64,000 nucleotides of DNA from Geomonas propionica (GCF_016458235.1 NZ_JAEMHK010000013.1:62001-126000), one strand, 5' to 3'; positions 44,374-56,498 are shown, counted from the stretch's first letter. Program-made: numbers and translations. The notes: generated by a model from the letters alone, not told the origin.

Positions 44374-46059
44374 CTACAGTCGTCCGGAGCGCAGGATGGC
44401 GACCATCCACCAGATGCCGACCAGGCCGGCGCAGCTGTAACCGAAAAAAGCGAAGGCGGGGAGGCCCCAGAGCATGGGGCCGCGGTTCCCCTGCATGGCG
44501 ATGGAGGAGCCGATCAAGAGGGCGGCGATGATCAGGGAGAGGCAGAGCCGGTTGGCGGAGCGGTCCAGTTCCTTGGAGAAGCGGTCCAGGCCGCGGTGCT
44601 CCAGGTCGATGCGGAACTTGTTGCGGTTGACCTTGTTCAGGATCTCCCTGATGTCGCGCGGCAGGTTGCGCGCCAGGGTGAGGTACCCCTCGAGCCCCTG
44701 CTCGACCTCGTGGAAGAGCCGGCCGGGGGAGCGCTGCTGGCGGAACTCGCGCTCCAGGAAGGGGCGCAGGTGGCCGACCATGTCGAAGTCGGGATCGAGC
44801 CTTCTCCCCATCCCCTCTACCACCACCAGCACCTTCACCAGCATGGTCAGGTCCGGGTGCACCTTGATGCGGTGGGTGGAGATCAGGTCGATGAACTCCA
44901 GCAGCATGCGCCCCACCTCGATCTCCTTGAGCGGGATCTCGAAGTAGCTGTCCATGAACTCGGCCAGGGACTTCTTCAGGGCCTGCATGTTGACCGTTTC
45001 GGCGGCGTCCCCCGCCTCGACGATGACGTAGGCGAGCCCCTCGATGTCGCGGTTGATGACCGCCACCAGGACGTCGGTCAGGTAGCGCTTCACCGCCGGG
45101 TCGAGCCTTCCCACCATGCCGAAGTCGAGCAGGCAGATCACGTTGTCCTGCAGGATCAGCACGTTGCCGGGATGGGGGTCGCCGTGGAAGAAACCGTGCT
45201 CCAGCACCATCTTGAGAAAGACCCGGGCGCCGCGTTTGGCAATCTCGCGCCGGTCCAGCCCCGCCGCCTCGATGGCGCAGGTGTCGCTCACCTTGATGCC
45301 GTCCACGTACTCGGTGGTAAGCACCCCCTTGGCGGTCGCCTCCCAGTAGACCCTCGGGAAGTAGAGGTTGGCATCCCCCTTGAAATTGTCCCGGATCCTT
45401 TCGATGGCATGACCCTCGCGGGTCAGGTCCATCTCGCGGCGGATGGTGTAGGAGAACTCGCGCACCACCCCGACCGGGTCGTAGATGTCGCTTCGGGCCA
45501 TGTGGCGCTCCAAAAGGAGCGCCACTCCCATCAGGATGTCGATGTCGGTCTCCACCGCCTCCACCACGCCGGGGCGGCGCACCTTGACCACCACGTCCTC
45601 GCCGGTGATCAGGCGGGCGCGGTGCACCTGGGCGATGGAGGCGCCGGCGATCGCCTCCGGGTCCACGCTCAAAAAGCGGTGCTCCAGGGGGACCCCGAGC
45701 TCCTGCTCGATCTGCACCCTGATATCCTCGAAGGGCATGCAGGGGATATTGTCCTGCAGGTGGGCCAGTTCCTGGACGAAGGAGGCCGGGATGATGTCGG
45801 CGCGCGTGGATAGGAGCTGCCCCAGCTTGATGAAGGTGGTGCCGAGTTCCTCCAGTGCAAGGCGCAGCCGCTCCGGCGGCGTCAGGTGCTCCGCCTTGGA
45901 GCTTCTGGGCCTGAAGACCCGGCGCGAGAAATCGACCACCTGCCCGAGGTTCAGGTACTCCAGCAGGTGGCCGAGGCCGTACCCGCCGAGCACCGTGATG
46001 ATCTGGCGGTAGCGCCGGATGCTCCTGACGTTGCGGTTTATGTTGACTATCCTAAGCAC
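44374..46059 (-). CDS. ubiB: UbiB/ABC1 atypical kinase family protein
   Basis: 561 residues. The family KxGQ motif KLGQLLSTRADIIP, the Ala-rich nucleotide loop AGASIAQVHRA, the VVVKVRRPG lysine and the HGDPHPGNVLI / LLDFGMVG catalytic segments are all present. Two C-terminal membrane helices (about 505-550) are visible. UbiB is an ATPase that aids quinone synthesis or movement. Its start overlaps the end of the phasin-like gene by 13 nt. Confidence 0.92.
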   Translation of the reverse strand: MLRIVNINRNVRSIRRYRQIITVLGGYGLGHLLEYLNLGQVVDFSRRVFRPRSSKAEHLTPPERLRLALEELGTTFIKLGQLLSTRADIIPASFVQELAHLQDNIPCMPFEDIRVQIEQELGVPLEHRFLSVDPEAIAGASIAQVHRARLITGEDVVVKVRRPGVVEAVETDIDILMGVALLLERHMARSDIYDPVGVVREFSYTIRREMDLTREGHAIERIRDNFKGDANLYFPRVYWEATAKGVLTTEYVDGIKVSDTCAIEAAGLDRREIAKRGARVFLKMVLEHGFFHGDPHPGNVLILQDNVICLLDFGMVGRLDPAVKRYLTDVLVAVINRDIEGLAYVIVEAGDAAETVNMQALKKSLAEFMDSYFEIPLKEIEVGRMLLEFIDLISTHRIKVHPDLTMLVKVLVVVEGMGRRLDPDFDMVGHLRPFLEREFRQQRSPGRLFHEVEQGLEGYLTLARNLPRDIREILNKVNRNKFRIDLEHRGLDRFSKELDRSANRLCLSLIIAALLIGSSIAMQGNRGPMLWGLPAFAFFGYSCAGLVGIWWMVAILRSGRL

Positions 46060-46379
46060 TCATCCTCCGGCTGCGAGACCGTGGTCTCGGCCGCGATAGC
46101 CTCCAGCGCCCTGACGCGGCGCTCCAGTCGGTCGAAATCCTCGCGCGACACCATTCCCATCCGGTCCAGCGCCTTTTTCACCTCGGTCTCGGCCACTTCG
46201 GCGGTCTTTTGCTGCCCGGTGCGCGCCATCTCCTGGATCCGGTCCAGGAACGCCCGCCCTTCCTCCTCGCTGATCTTGTAGCGGGACTTCATCTCCTGGA
46301 TCAGCTCCTCCCCTTTTTTCTGGGTGAGCGCCGCCGCGCCGAGTGCCGTGAGCACCGCCTTCTCGAACAGTTCGAACAT
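46047..46379 (-). CDS. Phasin-superfamily coiled-coil protein
   Basis: 110 residues, highly helical, with MFELFEKAVLTALGAAALTQKK at the start and a C-terminal heptad coiled coil (DFDRLERRVRALEAIAAE). This matches small phasin-like proteins (polyhydroxyalkanoate synthesis regulators). AGGAGGGATACC precedes the ATG. It is translationally coupled to the UbiB gene, so it may serve that protein rather than storage granules; this is inference. Confidence 0.8.
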   Translation of the reverse strand: MFELFEKAVLTALGAAALTQKKGEELIQEMKSRYKISEEEGRAFLDRIQEMARTGQQKTAEVAETEVKKALDRMGMVSREDFDRLERRVRALEAIAAETTVSQPEDECLG

Positions 46380-46475
46380 GGTATCCCTCCTTCTCCATAG
46401 GTAGTGGCACGCCTCTTATTTATAGGCGCTATTTAATGATACTGGCGAGCCGCCCGTTGTCAAACTCGCACCTCC

Positions 46476-46504
46476 TTGACATCACTATGTTTCTCGCTGA
46501 TAAT
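46476..46504 (+). promoter_or_regulatory. Promoter of the GspE/PilB-type gene
   Basis: TTGACA at 46476-46481, 17-nt spacer, GATAAT at 46499-46504; leader about 25 nt. Confidence 0.75.
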
Positions 46505-46535
46505 CGCATACTTGTTCCCATTAGAGGATGACGCC

Positions 46536-48323
46536 ATGCAGAAAAAGAAGATGCTTACCATCAAGAACGTGGCCCAGATCCTCCAGCACCGGGGACTGAT
46601 CGACGAGAGGCAGTTCGAGGAGCTCCTGGCCAAGGGGGAGGCGCAGGCCCACCGGTTGGCGGGGGCGCAGCAGGCGGGGTATTCGCGGCGGCTGCAGCAG
46701 ACCCCGGAAAAGCCCTCTCCCGCCGAGATCATCGCCTCGCTGAACCTGGAAATCGCCGGCTCGGGCGGCAAACTCCTCACCGAAGACGCCATCACCGAGG
46801 TGCTCGCCGCCGCGGTGGGGCTTCCCTACCTGAAGATCGACCCGATGAAGCTCGACCTCGAGCTGGTCACCACCCACATCTCCCGTCCCTTCGCCTTGAG
46901 GCACCTGATCGTCCCGGTGGAGTTCGCAGACGGGGTGGTCACCCTGGCCGTCGCCGACCCCTTCAATGACGAGGTGATCGAGGAACTGAGGGCGGTGAAA
47001 AGGATGGAGTTTCGCCGGGTGCTCGCCTCGCGCAACGACATCCTCAAGATCCTGAGGGAGTTCTTCGGCTTCCGGGCCTCGGTGCAGGCCGCCGAGGGCG
47101 AGGTGGCCAATGCGGTGGACCTCGGCAACCTGGAGCAGTTCGTGCGGCTGAAAAGCGGGCACGAGATCGAGGGGACCGACCGCAACATCATCTCCGCCGT
47201 GGACTTCCTGCTGCAGTACGCCTTCGACCAGCGCGCCAGCGACATCCACATCGAGCCCAAGCGGGAGAAGTCGCTGGTGCGGCTGCGCGTGGACGGGGTG
47301 CTGCACAACGTGCATGTGGTCCCCAAACAGCTGCATCCCCCCATCGTGTCGCGCATCAAGATGCTCTCCCGTATGGACCTCGCCGAGAAGCGGCGCCCCC
47401 AGGACGGCAGGATCAAGACCAGCCATGGAGGGCGCGAGGTCGAGCTGCGCGTCTCCACCTTGCCGGTCGCCTTCGGGGAGAAGGTGGTGATCAGGATCTT
47501 CGACCCCGACGTCCTGATGCAGGAGCTGGACAGCATCGGCTTCTACCCGCGCGAGTACCAGCTCTACAGTTCCTTTCTGCGCCGCCCCAACGGCATCATC
47601 CTGGTCACCGGCCCCACCGGCAGCGGCAAGACCACCACGCTCTACTCGTCGCTTAGGACCCTTTCCTCGCCGGAGGTGAACATCGTCACCGTCGAGGACC
47701 CCATCGAGATGGTCATGGAGGAATTCAACCAAGTCGGGGTGCAGTCCGGCATCGGGGTCACCTTCGACAAGGTGCTCAGGAACGTGCTTCGGCAGGATCC
47801 CGACATCATCATGGTGGGCGAGATCCGGGACAAGGAGACCGCCGAAAACGCGGTGCAGGCAGCCCTCACCGGTCACCTGGTGCTTTCCACGCTGCACACC
47901 AATGACGCCCCCTCGTCGGTGACCAGGCTGATCGACCTCGGCATTCCTTCCTTTCTCATTTCCTCCACGGTGATCGGCATCATCGCCCAGAGGCTGTTGC
48001 GCAGGATCTGTCCCAGCTGCAAGCGGGAGAGCCAGTTGAGTGCCGAGGAACTGGAGTACCTGGGTTTGAAGCGGCCGGCCCGGGTCTGGTCCGGGGAAGG
48101 GTGTTCCGAATGTCGCGGCACCGGTTACAAGGGGAGGACCGGGATCTTCGAGGTGCTGGACCTGAACGAGGCCATCAAGCCCGTGATCGGCGAGCGGGTC
48201 GACCTCTTGGAGTTGCAGAGCGCGGCCCGCAAGGACGGCCTGGTCACCCTGCGCGAACAGGCGGTGCGCAAGATGCTGGAAGGGATAACGACCTACGAGG
48301 AAGTCGTCGCGGTCACCGGGTGA
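46536..48323 (+). CDS. GspE/PilB-family type II secretion/pilus assembly ATPase
   Basis: 595 residues from ATG 46536 (GAGG upstream). N-terminal T2SSE/MshEN-type domain, then the ATPase with Walker A GPTGSGKTTTLY, Asp box, Walker B LRQDPDIIMVGEIRDKETAE and His box. A four-cysteine zinc site is present (CPSCKRE ... CSECRGTGYKGRTGIFE). It powers assembly of pili or pseudopili. No pilC, pilT or gsp genes are adjacent, so the partner machine is elsewhere. It is followed by msrA after 51 nt. Confidence 0.92.
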   Translation: MQKKKMLTIKNVAQILQHRGLIDERQFEELLAKGEAQAHRLAGAQQAGYSRRLQQTPEKPSPAEIIASLNLEIAGSGGKLLTEDAITEVLAAAVGLPYLKIDPMKLDLELVTTHISRPFALRHLIVPVEFADGVVTLAVADPFNDEVIEELRAVKRMEFRRVLASRNDILKILREFFGFRASVQAAEGEVANAVDLGNLEQFVRLKSGHEIEGTDRNIISAVDFLLQYAFDQRASDIHIEPKREKSLVRLRVDGVLHNVHVVPKQLHPPIVSRIKMLSRMDLAEKRRPQDGRIKTSHGGREVELRVSTLPVAFGEKVVIRIFDPDVLMQELDSIGFYPREYQLYSSFLRRPNGIILVTGPTGSGKTTTLYSSLRTLSSPEVNIVTVEDPIEMVMEEFNQVGVQSGIGVTFDKVLRNVLRQDPDIIMVGEIRDKETAENAVQAALTGHLVLSTLHTNDAPSSVTRLIDLGIPSFLISSTVIGIIAQRLLRRICPSCKRESQLSAEELEYLGLKRPARVWSGEGCSECRGTGYKGRTGIFEVLDLNEAIKPVIGERVDLLELQSAARKDGLVTLREQAVRKMLEGITTYEEVVAVTG

Positions 48324-48374
48324 TGGGGGCGGACGTCGGACCAGTCGGGCAGCCGCCGCGCCTAAGGAGGAACC

Positions 48375-48929
48375 ATGGAAAAAAGTGCCGCCGAGTCCCG
48401 CACCCAAACCGCCATCTTTGCCGGGGGCTGCTTCTGGTGCATGGAGCCGGTCTTCGACAAGATGCCCGGGGTGCTCTCGGTGCTGCCCGGGTACACCGGC
48501 GGCACCACCCCCAACCCGAGCTACCGTGAGGTCTGCGAAGGGGAGACCGGGCACGTGGAGGCGGTGCGCATCGTCTTCGACCCGGCGCAGGTGAGCTACC
48601 GCGAACTGTTGCGGGTGTTCTGGCGCAACATCGACCCCACCACGAAAAACCGGCAGTTTTGTGATTACGGCAGCCAGTACCAGACCGCCATCTTCTATCT
48701 GGATGAGGAGCAGAGAAGGGAAGCCGAGGAAACCCGGGCGGAAGCGGAGCGGGGCAACCGGGTCGGCGCCGCCGTGGTCACCGAGATCCTGCCGGCGTCG
48801 GAGTTCTACCCGGCCGAGGAATACCACCGTCAGTACTACAAGAAGGAGCCTTACCATTACCAGCGTTACCACGAGGGATGCGGACGCAACTGGAGACTGA
48901 AGGAACTGTGGGGGCGGGAAACGGAGTAG
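48375..48929 (+). CDS. msrA: Peptide methionine sulfoxide reductase MsrA
   Basis: 184 residues. Catalytic motif GGCFWCME with Cys19, then GYTGGTTPNPSY and the conserved YGSQYQTAIFY and EEYHRQYYKK segments. It reduces S-methionine sulfoxide in proteins. AAGGAGG lies just before ATG 48375. There is no fused MsrB domain. Confidence 0.96.
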   Translation: MEKSAAESRTQTAIFAGGCFWCMEPVFDKMPGVLSVLPGYTGGTTPNPSYREVCEGETGHVEAVRIVFDPAQVSYRELLRVFWRNIDPTTKNRQFCDYGSQYQTAIFYLDEEQRREAEETRAEAERGNRVGAAVVTEILPASEFYPAEEYHRQYYKKEPYHYQRYHEGCGRNWRLKELWGRETE

Positions 48930-48950
48930 CCGGAAGCGGCGTCCCTCCGG

Positions 48951-51086
<2,136 letters not shown>

Positions 51087-51173
51087 GCGTGCTCCCGCCC
51101 TTAAAGGGCGTAGGCTGCGGTGGCCGAGGTGTCTGCTGCAGTTACGTTTCATTGGCGGCGCGAGCCGCCGGTA

Positions 51174-52415
51174 TCACTTTGTGTCCGCCATCGATACCAC
51201 GACGATTCCCGATTCGGTGACCCGGTACCCTTTGGCCCGGTCCAGTTCGTGGTCGTAGCCGATCTCGGTGCCGTCCGGGATGACGACATTCTTGTCGATG
51301 ATGGTGCGCTTGATCTTCACGTGGCGCCCGACCGTGACGTTTTCGAAGAGGATGGAATCGTCAATCTCGCTGTAGCTGTTCACCTTGCAGCGCGGCCCCA
51401 GGATGGTGCGTCGCACGGTGGCCCCGCTGGTGATGCACCCGGCGCAGACGTAGGAGTCGATGTTCATGCCGCGGCGCCCTTCCTCGTCGAACACGGTCTT
51501 GGCCGGCGGCAGGTTCCCCTGGTTGGTGAGGATGGGCCACTTGTAGTTGTACAGGTTCAACTGCGGCGAGACGTGGATCAGGTCCATGTTGGCCTCGTAG
51601 TAGCTCTCGATGGTCCCCACGTCCTTCCAGTAGCCTTTCTCCTCCGCCTTCATGCCCGGGATGATGTTGTCGTTGAAGTTGTAGGCGAAGACCTTGTCCC
51701 TGTTTTCCAGCATCATCGGGATGACGTGCTTGCCGAAGTCGAGGTCCTCGTACATCTTCTTCCCTTCCTGCAGCACCTCGATCAGTTTCTTGGTGGAGAA
51801 GATGTAGTTCCCCATGGAGGCGAAACAGGTGTCCCGCCCGGGGATGCTTTCCGGGTGCTTCGGTTTTTCGGCGAAGGCGGTGATCTTGTAGTCGTCGTCC
51901 ACGGAGAAGACCCCGAAGCGGCTCGCCTCCTGCACCGGCACCTCCAGCGCCGCGACGGTCAGGTCGGCGCGGTTTCTACGGTGGTAGTCGATCATCTGGC
52001 TCACGTCCATCTTGTAGATGTGGTCGCCGCCGAAGATGGCCACGTAGTCCGCGTCCGAGGACTCGACGAAACGCAGGTACTGCAGGATGGCGTCCGCCGT
52101 GCCCTTGAACCAGTCCTCGTTCTCCGAACTGGTTTCGGGCGAGATGGCCACGAAGAACTCCCCCAGCCCGGTCCACTTGCCCCAGGATTCCCTGATGTGC
52201 TTGTTGAGGGAGTAGGCGCGGTACTGGGTCAGGATGTAGACCTTCTTGATCCCGGAGTTGAACAGGTTGCTCAGCACGAAATCGATGATCTTGTATTTGC
52301 CGCCGAACATGACGCTCGGCTTGGCCCTTCTGATGGTGAGGGGGCTCAGGCGCTCCCCTTTGCCGCCGGCGAGCACCATCGCGATGGTGTTGCCTGCATT
52401 ACTCATGGCGTACAT
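51174..52415 (-). CDS. glgC: Glucose-1-phosphate adenylyltransferase
   Basis: 413 residues, typical of GlgC. The nucleotide loop AMVLAGGKGERLSPLT, the KPSVMFGGKYKIIDF segment and a C-terminal left-handed beta-helix (CITSGATVRRTILGP) are clear. It makes ADP-glucose for glycogen. Start at 52415 follows AAGGA; other starts further upstream in frame have weaker sites. The gene follows the ChaN-PDZ gene by 49 nt on the same strand. Confidence 0.94.
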   Translation of the reverse strand: MYAMSNAGNTIAMVLAGGKGERLSPLTIRRAKPSVMFGGKYKIIDFVLSNLFNSGIKKVYILTQYRAYSLNKHIRESWGKWTGLGEFFVAISPETSSENEDWFKGTADAILQYLRFVESSDADYVAIFGGDHIYKMDVSQMIDYHRRNRADLTVAALEVPVQEASRFGVFSVDDDYKITAFAEKPKHPESIPGRDTCFASMGNYIFSTKKLIEVLQEGKKMYEDLDFGKHVIPMMLENRDKVFAYNFNDNIIPGMKAEEKGYWKDVGTIESYYEANMDLIHVSPQLNLYNYKWPILTNQGNLPPAKTVFDEEGRRGMNIDSYVCAGCITSGATVRRTILGPRCKVNSYSEIDDSILFENVTVGRHVKIKRTIIDKNVVIPDGTEIGYDHELDRAKGYRVTESGIVVVSMADTK

Positions 52416-52464
52416 ACAGTCCTTGTCCTCCGGTGTCACGGTCGGGATCGCTGCCCGTCCGGTG

Positions 52465-53724
52465 TCAGGGCTTGCCGTGTTTAGGCGCCTCTCCTATTTT
52501 GAACTCCACTGCGAGATCCATTACCTCGCCCTTGCGCTCCAGCTTGAGCGTGGACTTGTCCCCTACGTGCTTCTGTTTTACCCCGTAAACGAGGTCGAGG
52601 CTGTCCTTTAACGGCTCGTTGTCCAGGGCCAGCAGCAGGTCCCCCTTCTGCACCCCGGCCCGGGCGGCGTTGGAGTCCGGGACCACCGTGTTGACCACCA
52701 GGCCCCGCCCCTTGGGATCAGGTTCGAACATCACCCCCAAGAGCACCCCTTGCTTGGGGAGCCCCTCGTAGGCGTAGTTCACCAGGAAGTCGAAAGGGAC
52801 GCTCGGGAAGTTCGGGACCTCCACTTCCATCATCACCGGTTTTTCCGCGCGCTGCACAGACAGCTCCCGGCCACCGATGGTGACGTAGGAACTGGGGAGA
52901 CGGCGGAATACCCGGCGCGGGATGCCGAAACCGTAGCTGACGTGGTTGCCGCCCGCTACCACCAGCAGGTGGCGCTCCTTTCCGTCTGCGCCGGTGAGGT
53001 AGCGCACGGCGGAGTCGGCCATGGTTTCGTCCCAGAGCGTCTGGGCGCGGGTGAAGCCCTCGATCGCCATCTTGCCGTGGCTGTCATGTCCGCTGAACAT
53101 GCTCTCGGTCTGGGCACGCTGGTACGGGTCGGAGAAATCCATCTCCGGCAGTTGCGCCTTTTGCTCGGGCGTCAGCTCCTCGAGCGGCTTCATGCGCACC
53201 GCCTGCACCAGCGCCTTCTCCGCGTTGAGCGCGACCACCGGGATGTGCTTCTCCTTCGCGTAGAGGAGCAGGTCGCGGTAGTAGGCGAAATCCATCTTCC
53301 AGCTATCGTACCAGCGCGAGGCCTTCAAGAAGGCCTTCTCGTCCAGTTCCCCCGCCACCCAGCGGTCCAGGACCGGCTGCTGCGACTTGACGAACATCTC
53401 CATCCCCAGCGCCACCTTGCCGGGATGACGCTGCTCCAGCGCCTTCAGAGTGTCCAGTTCCAGCCGGTGCGCCGCCGGGTTGTCATGAGTTTCGCCGACG
53501 TAGACCACGCGCGCGTCGGTCACCGCGTCGAACATCTGCTGCGGCGTCACCAGGGTCCCGGTGGGAAGGTGGATGATGTCGCCGATCTCCGCGTTCTTCT
53601 GTAGGGGATAGGGGTTTTCCGGGTTGCCGAGCGCGCGTCTGCCGGCTCCGGGCGTCGAACAGGCGGTCATGGTGAGCAGGGACAGCACAGTGGCATACTG
53701 CGCGAGACGAGCGATGGATAGCAT
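52465..53724 (-). CDS. ChaN-family lipoprotein with C-terminal PDZ domain
   Basis: 419 residues. A lipoprotein signal (LLTMTACSTPG) precedes a ChaN (haem-binding/Tiki-like) domain: VVYVGETHDNPAAHRLEL, ALGMEMF, the acidic cluster and GGNHVSYGFGIP. Residues from about 315 carry a PDZ domain (GVLLGVMFEP and SNAARAGVQKGDLLLALDNEP). ChaN proteins bind haem at the envelope; some Tiki relatives are metalloproteases. AGGAGAGGAA precedes its ATG. Confidence 0.88.
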   Translation of the reverse strand: MLSIARLAQYATVLSLLTMTACSTPGAGRRALGNPENPYPLQKNAEIGDIIHLPTGTLVTPQQMFDAVTDARVVYVGETHDNPAAHRLELDTLKALEQRHPGKVALGMEMFVKSQQPVLDRWVAGELDEKAFLKASRWYDSWKMDFAYYRDLLLYAKEKHIPVVALNAEKALVQAVRMKPLEELTPEQKAQLPEMDFSDPYQRAQTESMFSGHDSHGKMAIEGFTRAQTLWDETMADSAVRYLTGADGKERHLLVVAGGNHVSYGFGIPRRVFRRLPSSYVTIGGRELSVQRAEKPVMMEVEVPNFPSVPFDFLVNYAYEGLPKQGVLLGVMFEPDPKGRGLVVNTVVPDSNAARAGVQKGDLLLALDNEPLKDSLDLVYGVKQKHVGDKSTLKLERKGEVMDLAVEFKIGEAPKHGKP

Positions 53725-54156
53725 TTCCTCTCCTGATTATATGATGTTCCCTCTGGGGATATGGTCATGGGTGCACGGCTCCATCGAGAGGGGAGACTCT
53801 CTGGCAACGGCCAAGGAATGATACCTACTCTAATGAATTTGTCCAGTCGCCGCTTCTCGTTAGCGCCGCTTTGCGCCAAGGTGGCCGCAGTGGGGCTTCC
53901 AGGGCTGAATCAGCTTGATCAATTTGGTGGGAATGTATCACAACACCTCATGAAGATAAACTGAAAGTTTTATTATTCTCTAATAAAAGCGTTAGTCGAG
54001 GGGGGGTTTCGTGACCTTACTGAACCAGCCGACAACGCATTAGCTCATAGTCATGGTTTGGGGCGCTAAACGTATGTTTGACGGCCTTTTTTATGTTGAC
54101 AATATCACTGTCTCGCAAATAGAATCGCTAATTTAATACATATCGGAGGTTGTGCA
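53725..54156. other. Intergenic region (432 bp) between ChaN-PDZ and leuB
   Basis: No supportable gene. The left 250 bp have short unconnected open frames. The right 60 bp hold the leuB promoter and leader. GC is lower than in the genes. Confidence 0.6.
54096..54125 (+). promoter_or_regulatory. Promoter of leuB
   Basis: TTGACA at 54096-54101, 18-nt spacer, TAGAAT at 54120-54125; leader about 25 nt with CGGAGG before the ATG. Confidence 0.75.
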
Positions 54157-55245
54157 ATGGGACAGCTTTTTAAAGTGGCGGTGCTGCCGGGTGACGGCAT
54201 CGGCCCGGAAGTTATGGCGGAAGCACTGAAAGTTCTGGATGCGGTCGAGAAAAAGTATGACGTCAAATTCGAACGCACCCACGCCAACGTAGGCGGCGCG
54301 GGTATCGATCTGGAGGGGCGCGCCCTTCCCGAAACCACGGTTAATATATGCAAGGCTGCCGACGCCATCCTGTTCGGTTCGGTGGGCGGCCCCAAGTGGG
54401 AAACCCTCCCCCCGGACGAGCAGCCCGAGCGCGGCGCCCTGTTGCCGCTTAGGAAGATCTTCGGCCTCTACGCCAACCTCCGTCCCGCCATCATCTTCCC
54501 GTCCCTGACCAGCGCCTCATCGCTGAAGGAAGAGGTGATCGCGGGCGGCTTCGACATCCTGGTGATCCGTGAGTTGACCGGCGGCATCTACTTCTCCCAG
54601 CCCAAGGGGATCGAAGGGGCCGGCCGCGACCGCGTCGGCGTGGACACCATGCGCTACAGCGTCCCCGAGATCGAGCGCATCACGCATGTCGCCTTCCAGG
54701 CGGCCAGAAAGCGCGGCAAGAAGGTCTGCTCCATCGACAAGGCCAACGTGCTCTCCACCTCGGTGCTCTGGCGCGAGATCGTGATCAACATCGCCAAGGA
54801 GTACCCGGACGTCGAGCTGTCCCACATGTATGTGGACAACGCGGCGATGCAGTTGGTAAAGTGGCCCAAGCAGTTCGACGTCATCCTGTGCGAGAACATG
54901 TTCGGTGACATCCTTTCCGACGAGGCGGCCATGCTGACCGGCTCACTGGGGATGCTGCCTTCGGCCTCGCTGGCCGAGGGGACCTTCGGTATGTACGAGC
55001 CCTCCGGCGGCAGCGCCCCGGACATCGCGGGACAGGGGATCGCCAACCCGATCGCCCAGATCCTCTCCGCGGGCATGATGCTGCGCTACTCCTTCGGCAT
55101 GATCGAGGCGGCTGACGCCATCGACAACGCCGTCGCCCGCGTGCTGGACCAGGGCTACCGCACCCGCGACATCTACCAGGAGAAGGCCGGCGAGAAGCTG
55201 GTCAACACCAAGGAGATCGGCGACGCCATCATCGCCGGCCTGTAA
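54157..55245 (+). CDS. leuB: 3-isopropylmalate dehydrogenase
   Basis: 362 residues. The NAD-dependent decarboxylating dehydrogenase layout is complete: [12 protein letters not shown], the [14 protein letters not shown] substrate loop, [45 protein letters not shown] core ([12 protein letters not shown]) and [18 protein letters not shown]. It carries out the third step of leucine synthesis. Substrate loop residues fit LeuB rather than isocitrate or tartrate enzymes. It is followed by asd after 73 nt on the same strand. Confidence 0.95.
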   Translation: MGQLFKVAVLPGDGIGPEVMAEALKVLDAVEKKYDVKFERTHANVGGAGIDLEGRALPETTVNICKAADAILFGSVGGPKWETLPPDEQPERGALLPLRKIFGLYANLRPAIIFPSLTSASSLKEEVIAGGFDILVIRELTGGIYFSQPKGIEGAGRDRVGVDTMRYSVPEIERITHVAFQAARKRGKKVCSIDKANVLSTSVLWREIVINIAKEYPDVELSHMYVDNAAMQLVKWPKQFDVILCENMFGDILSDEAAMLTGSLGMLPSASLAEGTFGMYEPSGGSAPDIAGQGIANPIAQILSAGMMLRYSFGMIEAADAIDNAVARVLDQGYRTRDIYQEKAGEKLVNTKEIGDAIIAGL

Positions 55246-55318
55246 GTTACGACACGATAGAGGCGGGGGCGACCCCGCCCGCACATCCACCACATATATA
55301 TAGAGAGGAAGGTCGCCT

Positions 55319-56416
55319 ATGAAAGTCGGAATGGTCGGTTGGCGTGGCATGGTTGGCTCGGTTCTCATGCAGCGCATGCAGGAAGAGAACGATTTCGCAG
55401 GTGTTGAGCCGGTATTCTTCACCACTTCCCAGGTGGGGCAGCCCGCTCCGCTGAACGCGGGTACGCTGAAGGACGCCTCGGACATCAACGAGCTTAAGAA
55501 GCTGGACGTGATCATCACCTGCCAGGGGGGCGATTACACCAAGGCCATTCGCCCGGAGCTCAAGAAGGCCGGCTGGAACGGCTACTGGATCGACGCGGCG
55601 AGCACCCTGCGCATGGAAGACGATGCGGTCATCATCCTCGACCCGATCAACCGCAACGTCATCGACGCGGCCCTCTCCAAGGGGATCAAGGACTACGTCG
55701 GCGGCAACTGCACCGTGAGTCTGATGCTCATGGGGCTGGGCGGGTTGTTCAAGGCGGGCGTGGTCGAGTGGCTCTCCTCGATGACCTACCAGGCGGCCTC
55801 CGGCGCCGGCGCCCCCAACATGCGCGAGCTCCTCTCCCAGATGGGCGTGCTGCACGGCTCCGTGGCCGAGCAGTTGGCCACACCCGGTTCCGCGATCCTC
55901 GAGATCGACAAGAAGGTCACCGCCACCCTGAGAAGCGCCGAGATGCCGACCAAAGAGTTCGGCTTCCCGCTGGCGGGCAACGTGCTCCCGTGGATCGATC
56001 GTGAAGTCGAAGACGGCCAGAGCCGCGAGGAGTGGAAGGGGTACGCCGAGACCAACAAGATCCTCGGCGCCGCGAACCCGATCCCGGTTGACGGTCTCTG
56101 CGTGCGCGTGGGCGCCATGCGCTGCCACAGCCAGGCGATCACCATGAAACTCACCAAGGACATCCCGATCGGCGAGATCGAGGAGATGATCAAGAACGAC
56201 AACCAGTGGGTCAAGTTCGTGCCCAACAACAAGGCCGACTCCCTGGCGGGGCTCACCCCGGCAGCCGTTTCCGGTTCGCTCACCGTCCCGGTCGGCCGCG
56301 TGCGCAAGATGAAGATGGGGCCGCAGTACCTCTCCGCCTTCACCTGCGGCGATCAGCTTCTCTGGGGCGCCGCCGAGCCGCTGCGCCGCATGCTGCAAAT
56401 TTTGAAGGAACGCTAG
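55319..56416 (+). CDS. asd: Aspartate-semialdehyde dehydrogenase, Gram-negative (gamma) type
   Basis: 365 residues with [14 protein letters not shown] at the N-terminus and the catalytic Cys131 in [11 protein letters not shown], both diagnostic of the E. coli-type Asd. It reduces aspartyl phosphate to the semialdehyde for lysine, threonine and methionine synthesis. An AGAGAGGAAGG site precedes ATG 55319. A second, differently built asd gene lies 165 nt downstream. Confidence 0.94.
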   Translation: MKVGMVGWRGMVGSVLMQRMQEENDFAGVEPVFFTTSQVGQPAPLNAGTLKDASDINELKKLDVIITCQGGDYTKAIRPELKKAGWNGYWIDAASTLRMEDDAVIILDPINRNVIDAALSKGIKDYVGGNCTVSLMLMGLGGLFKAGVVEWLSSMTYQAASGAGAPNMRELLSQMGVLHGSVAEQLATPGSAILEIDKKVTATLRSAEMPTKEFGFPLAGNVLPWIDREVEDGQSREEWKGYAETNKILGAANPIPVDGLCVRVGAMRCHSQAITMKLTKDIPIGEIEEMIKNDNQWVKFVPNNKADSLAGLTPAAVSGSLTVPVGRVRKMKMGPQYLSAFTCGDQLLWGAAEPLRRMLQILKER

Positions 56417-56424
56417 ATTCACAA

Positions 56425-56453
56425 GGGGACTGGCTCCGCAGGTGCCAGTCCCT
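56425..56453. repeat. 29-bp hairpin repeat, copy 2
   Basis: Differs in one base from the copy at 1283-1311 and directly follows asd. Confidence 0.85.
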
Positions 56454-56469
56454 CTTTCAACGCATCCAA

Positions 56470-56498
56470 GGGGACAGGCACCTTCGGAGCCAGTCCCC
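56470..56498. repeat. 29-bp hairpin repeat, copy 3 (inverted)
   Basis: Reverse-complement version of the same unit with two changes, 17 nt after copy 2. Confidence 0.85.

Noticed and set aside
43180..45813. An 877-codon open frame on the plus strand
   Set aside because: It lies opposite lpxC and ubiB, both with clear family motifs; its protein is low in hydrophobic order and rich in Gly, Val, His and Asp, as expected for the shadow of GC-rich genes.
46521..48872. A 783-codon open frame on the minus strand
   Set aside because: Antisense to the GspE/PilB and msrA genes, without any recognisable motif or ribosome site.
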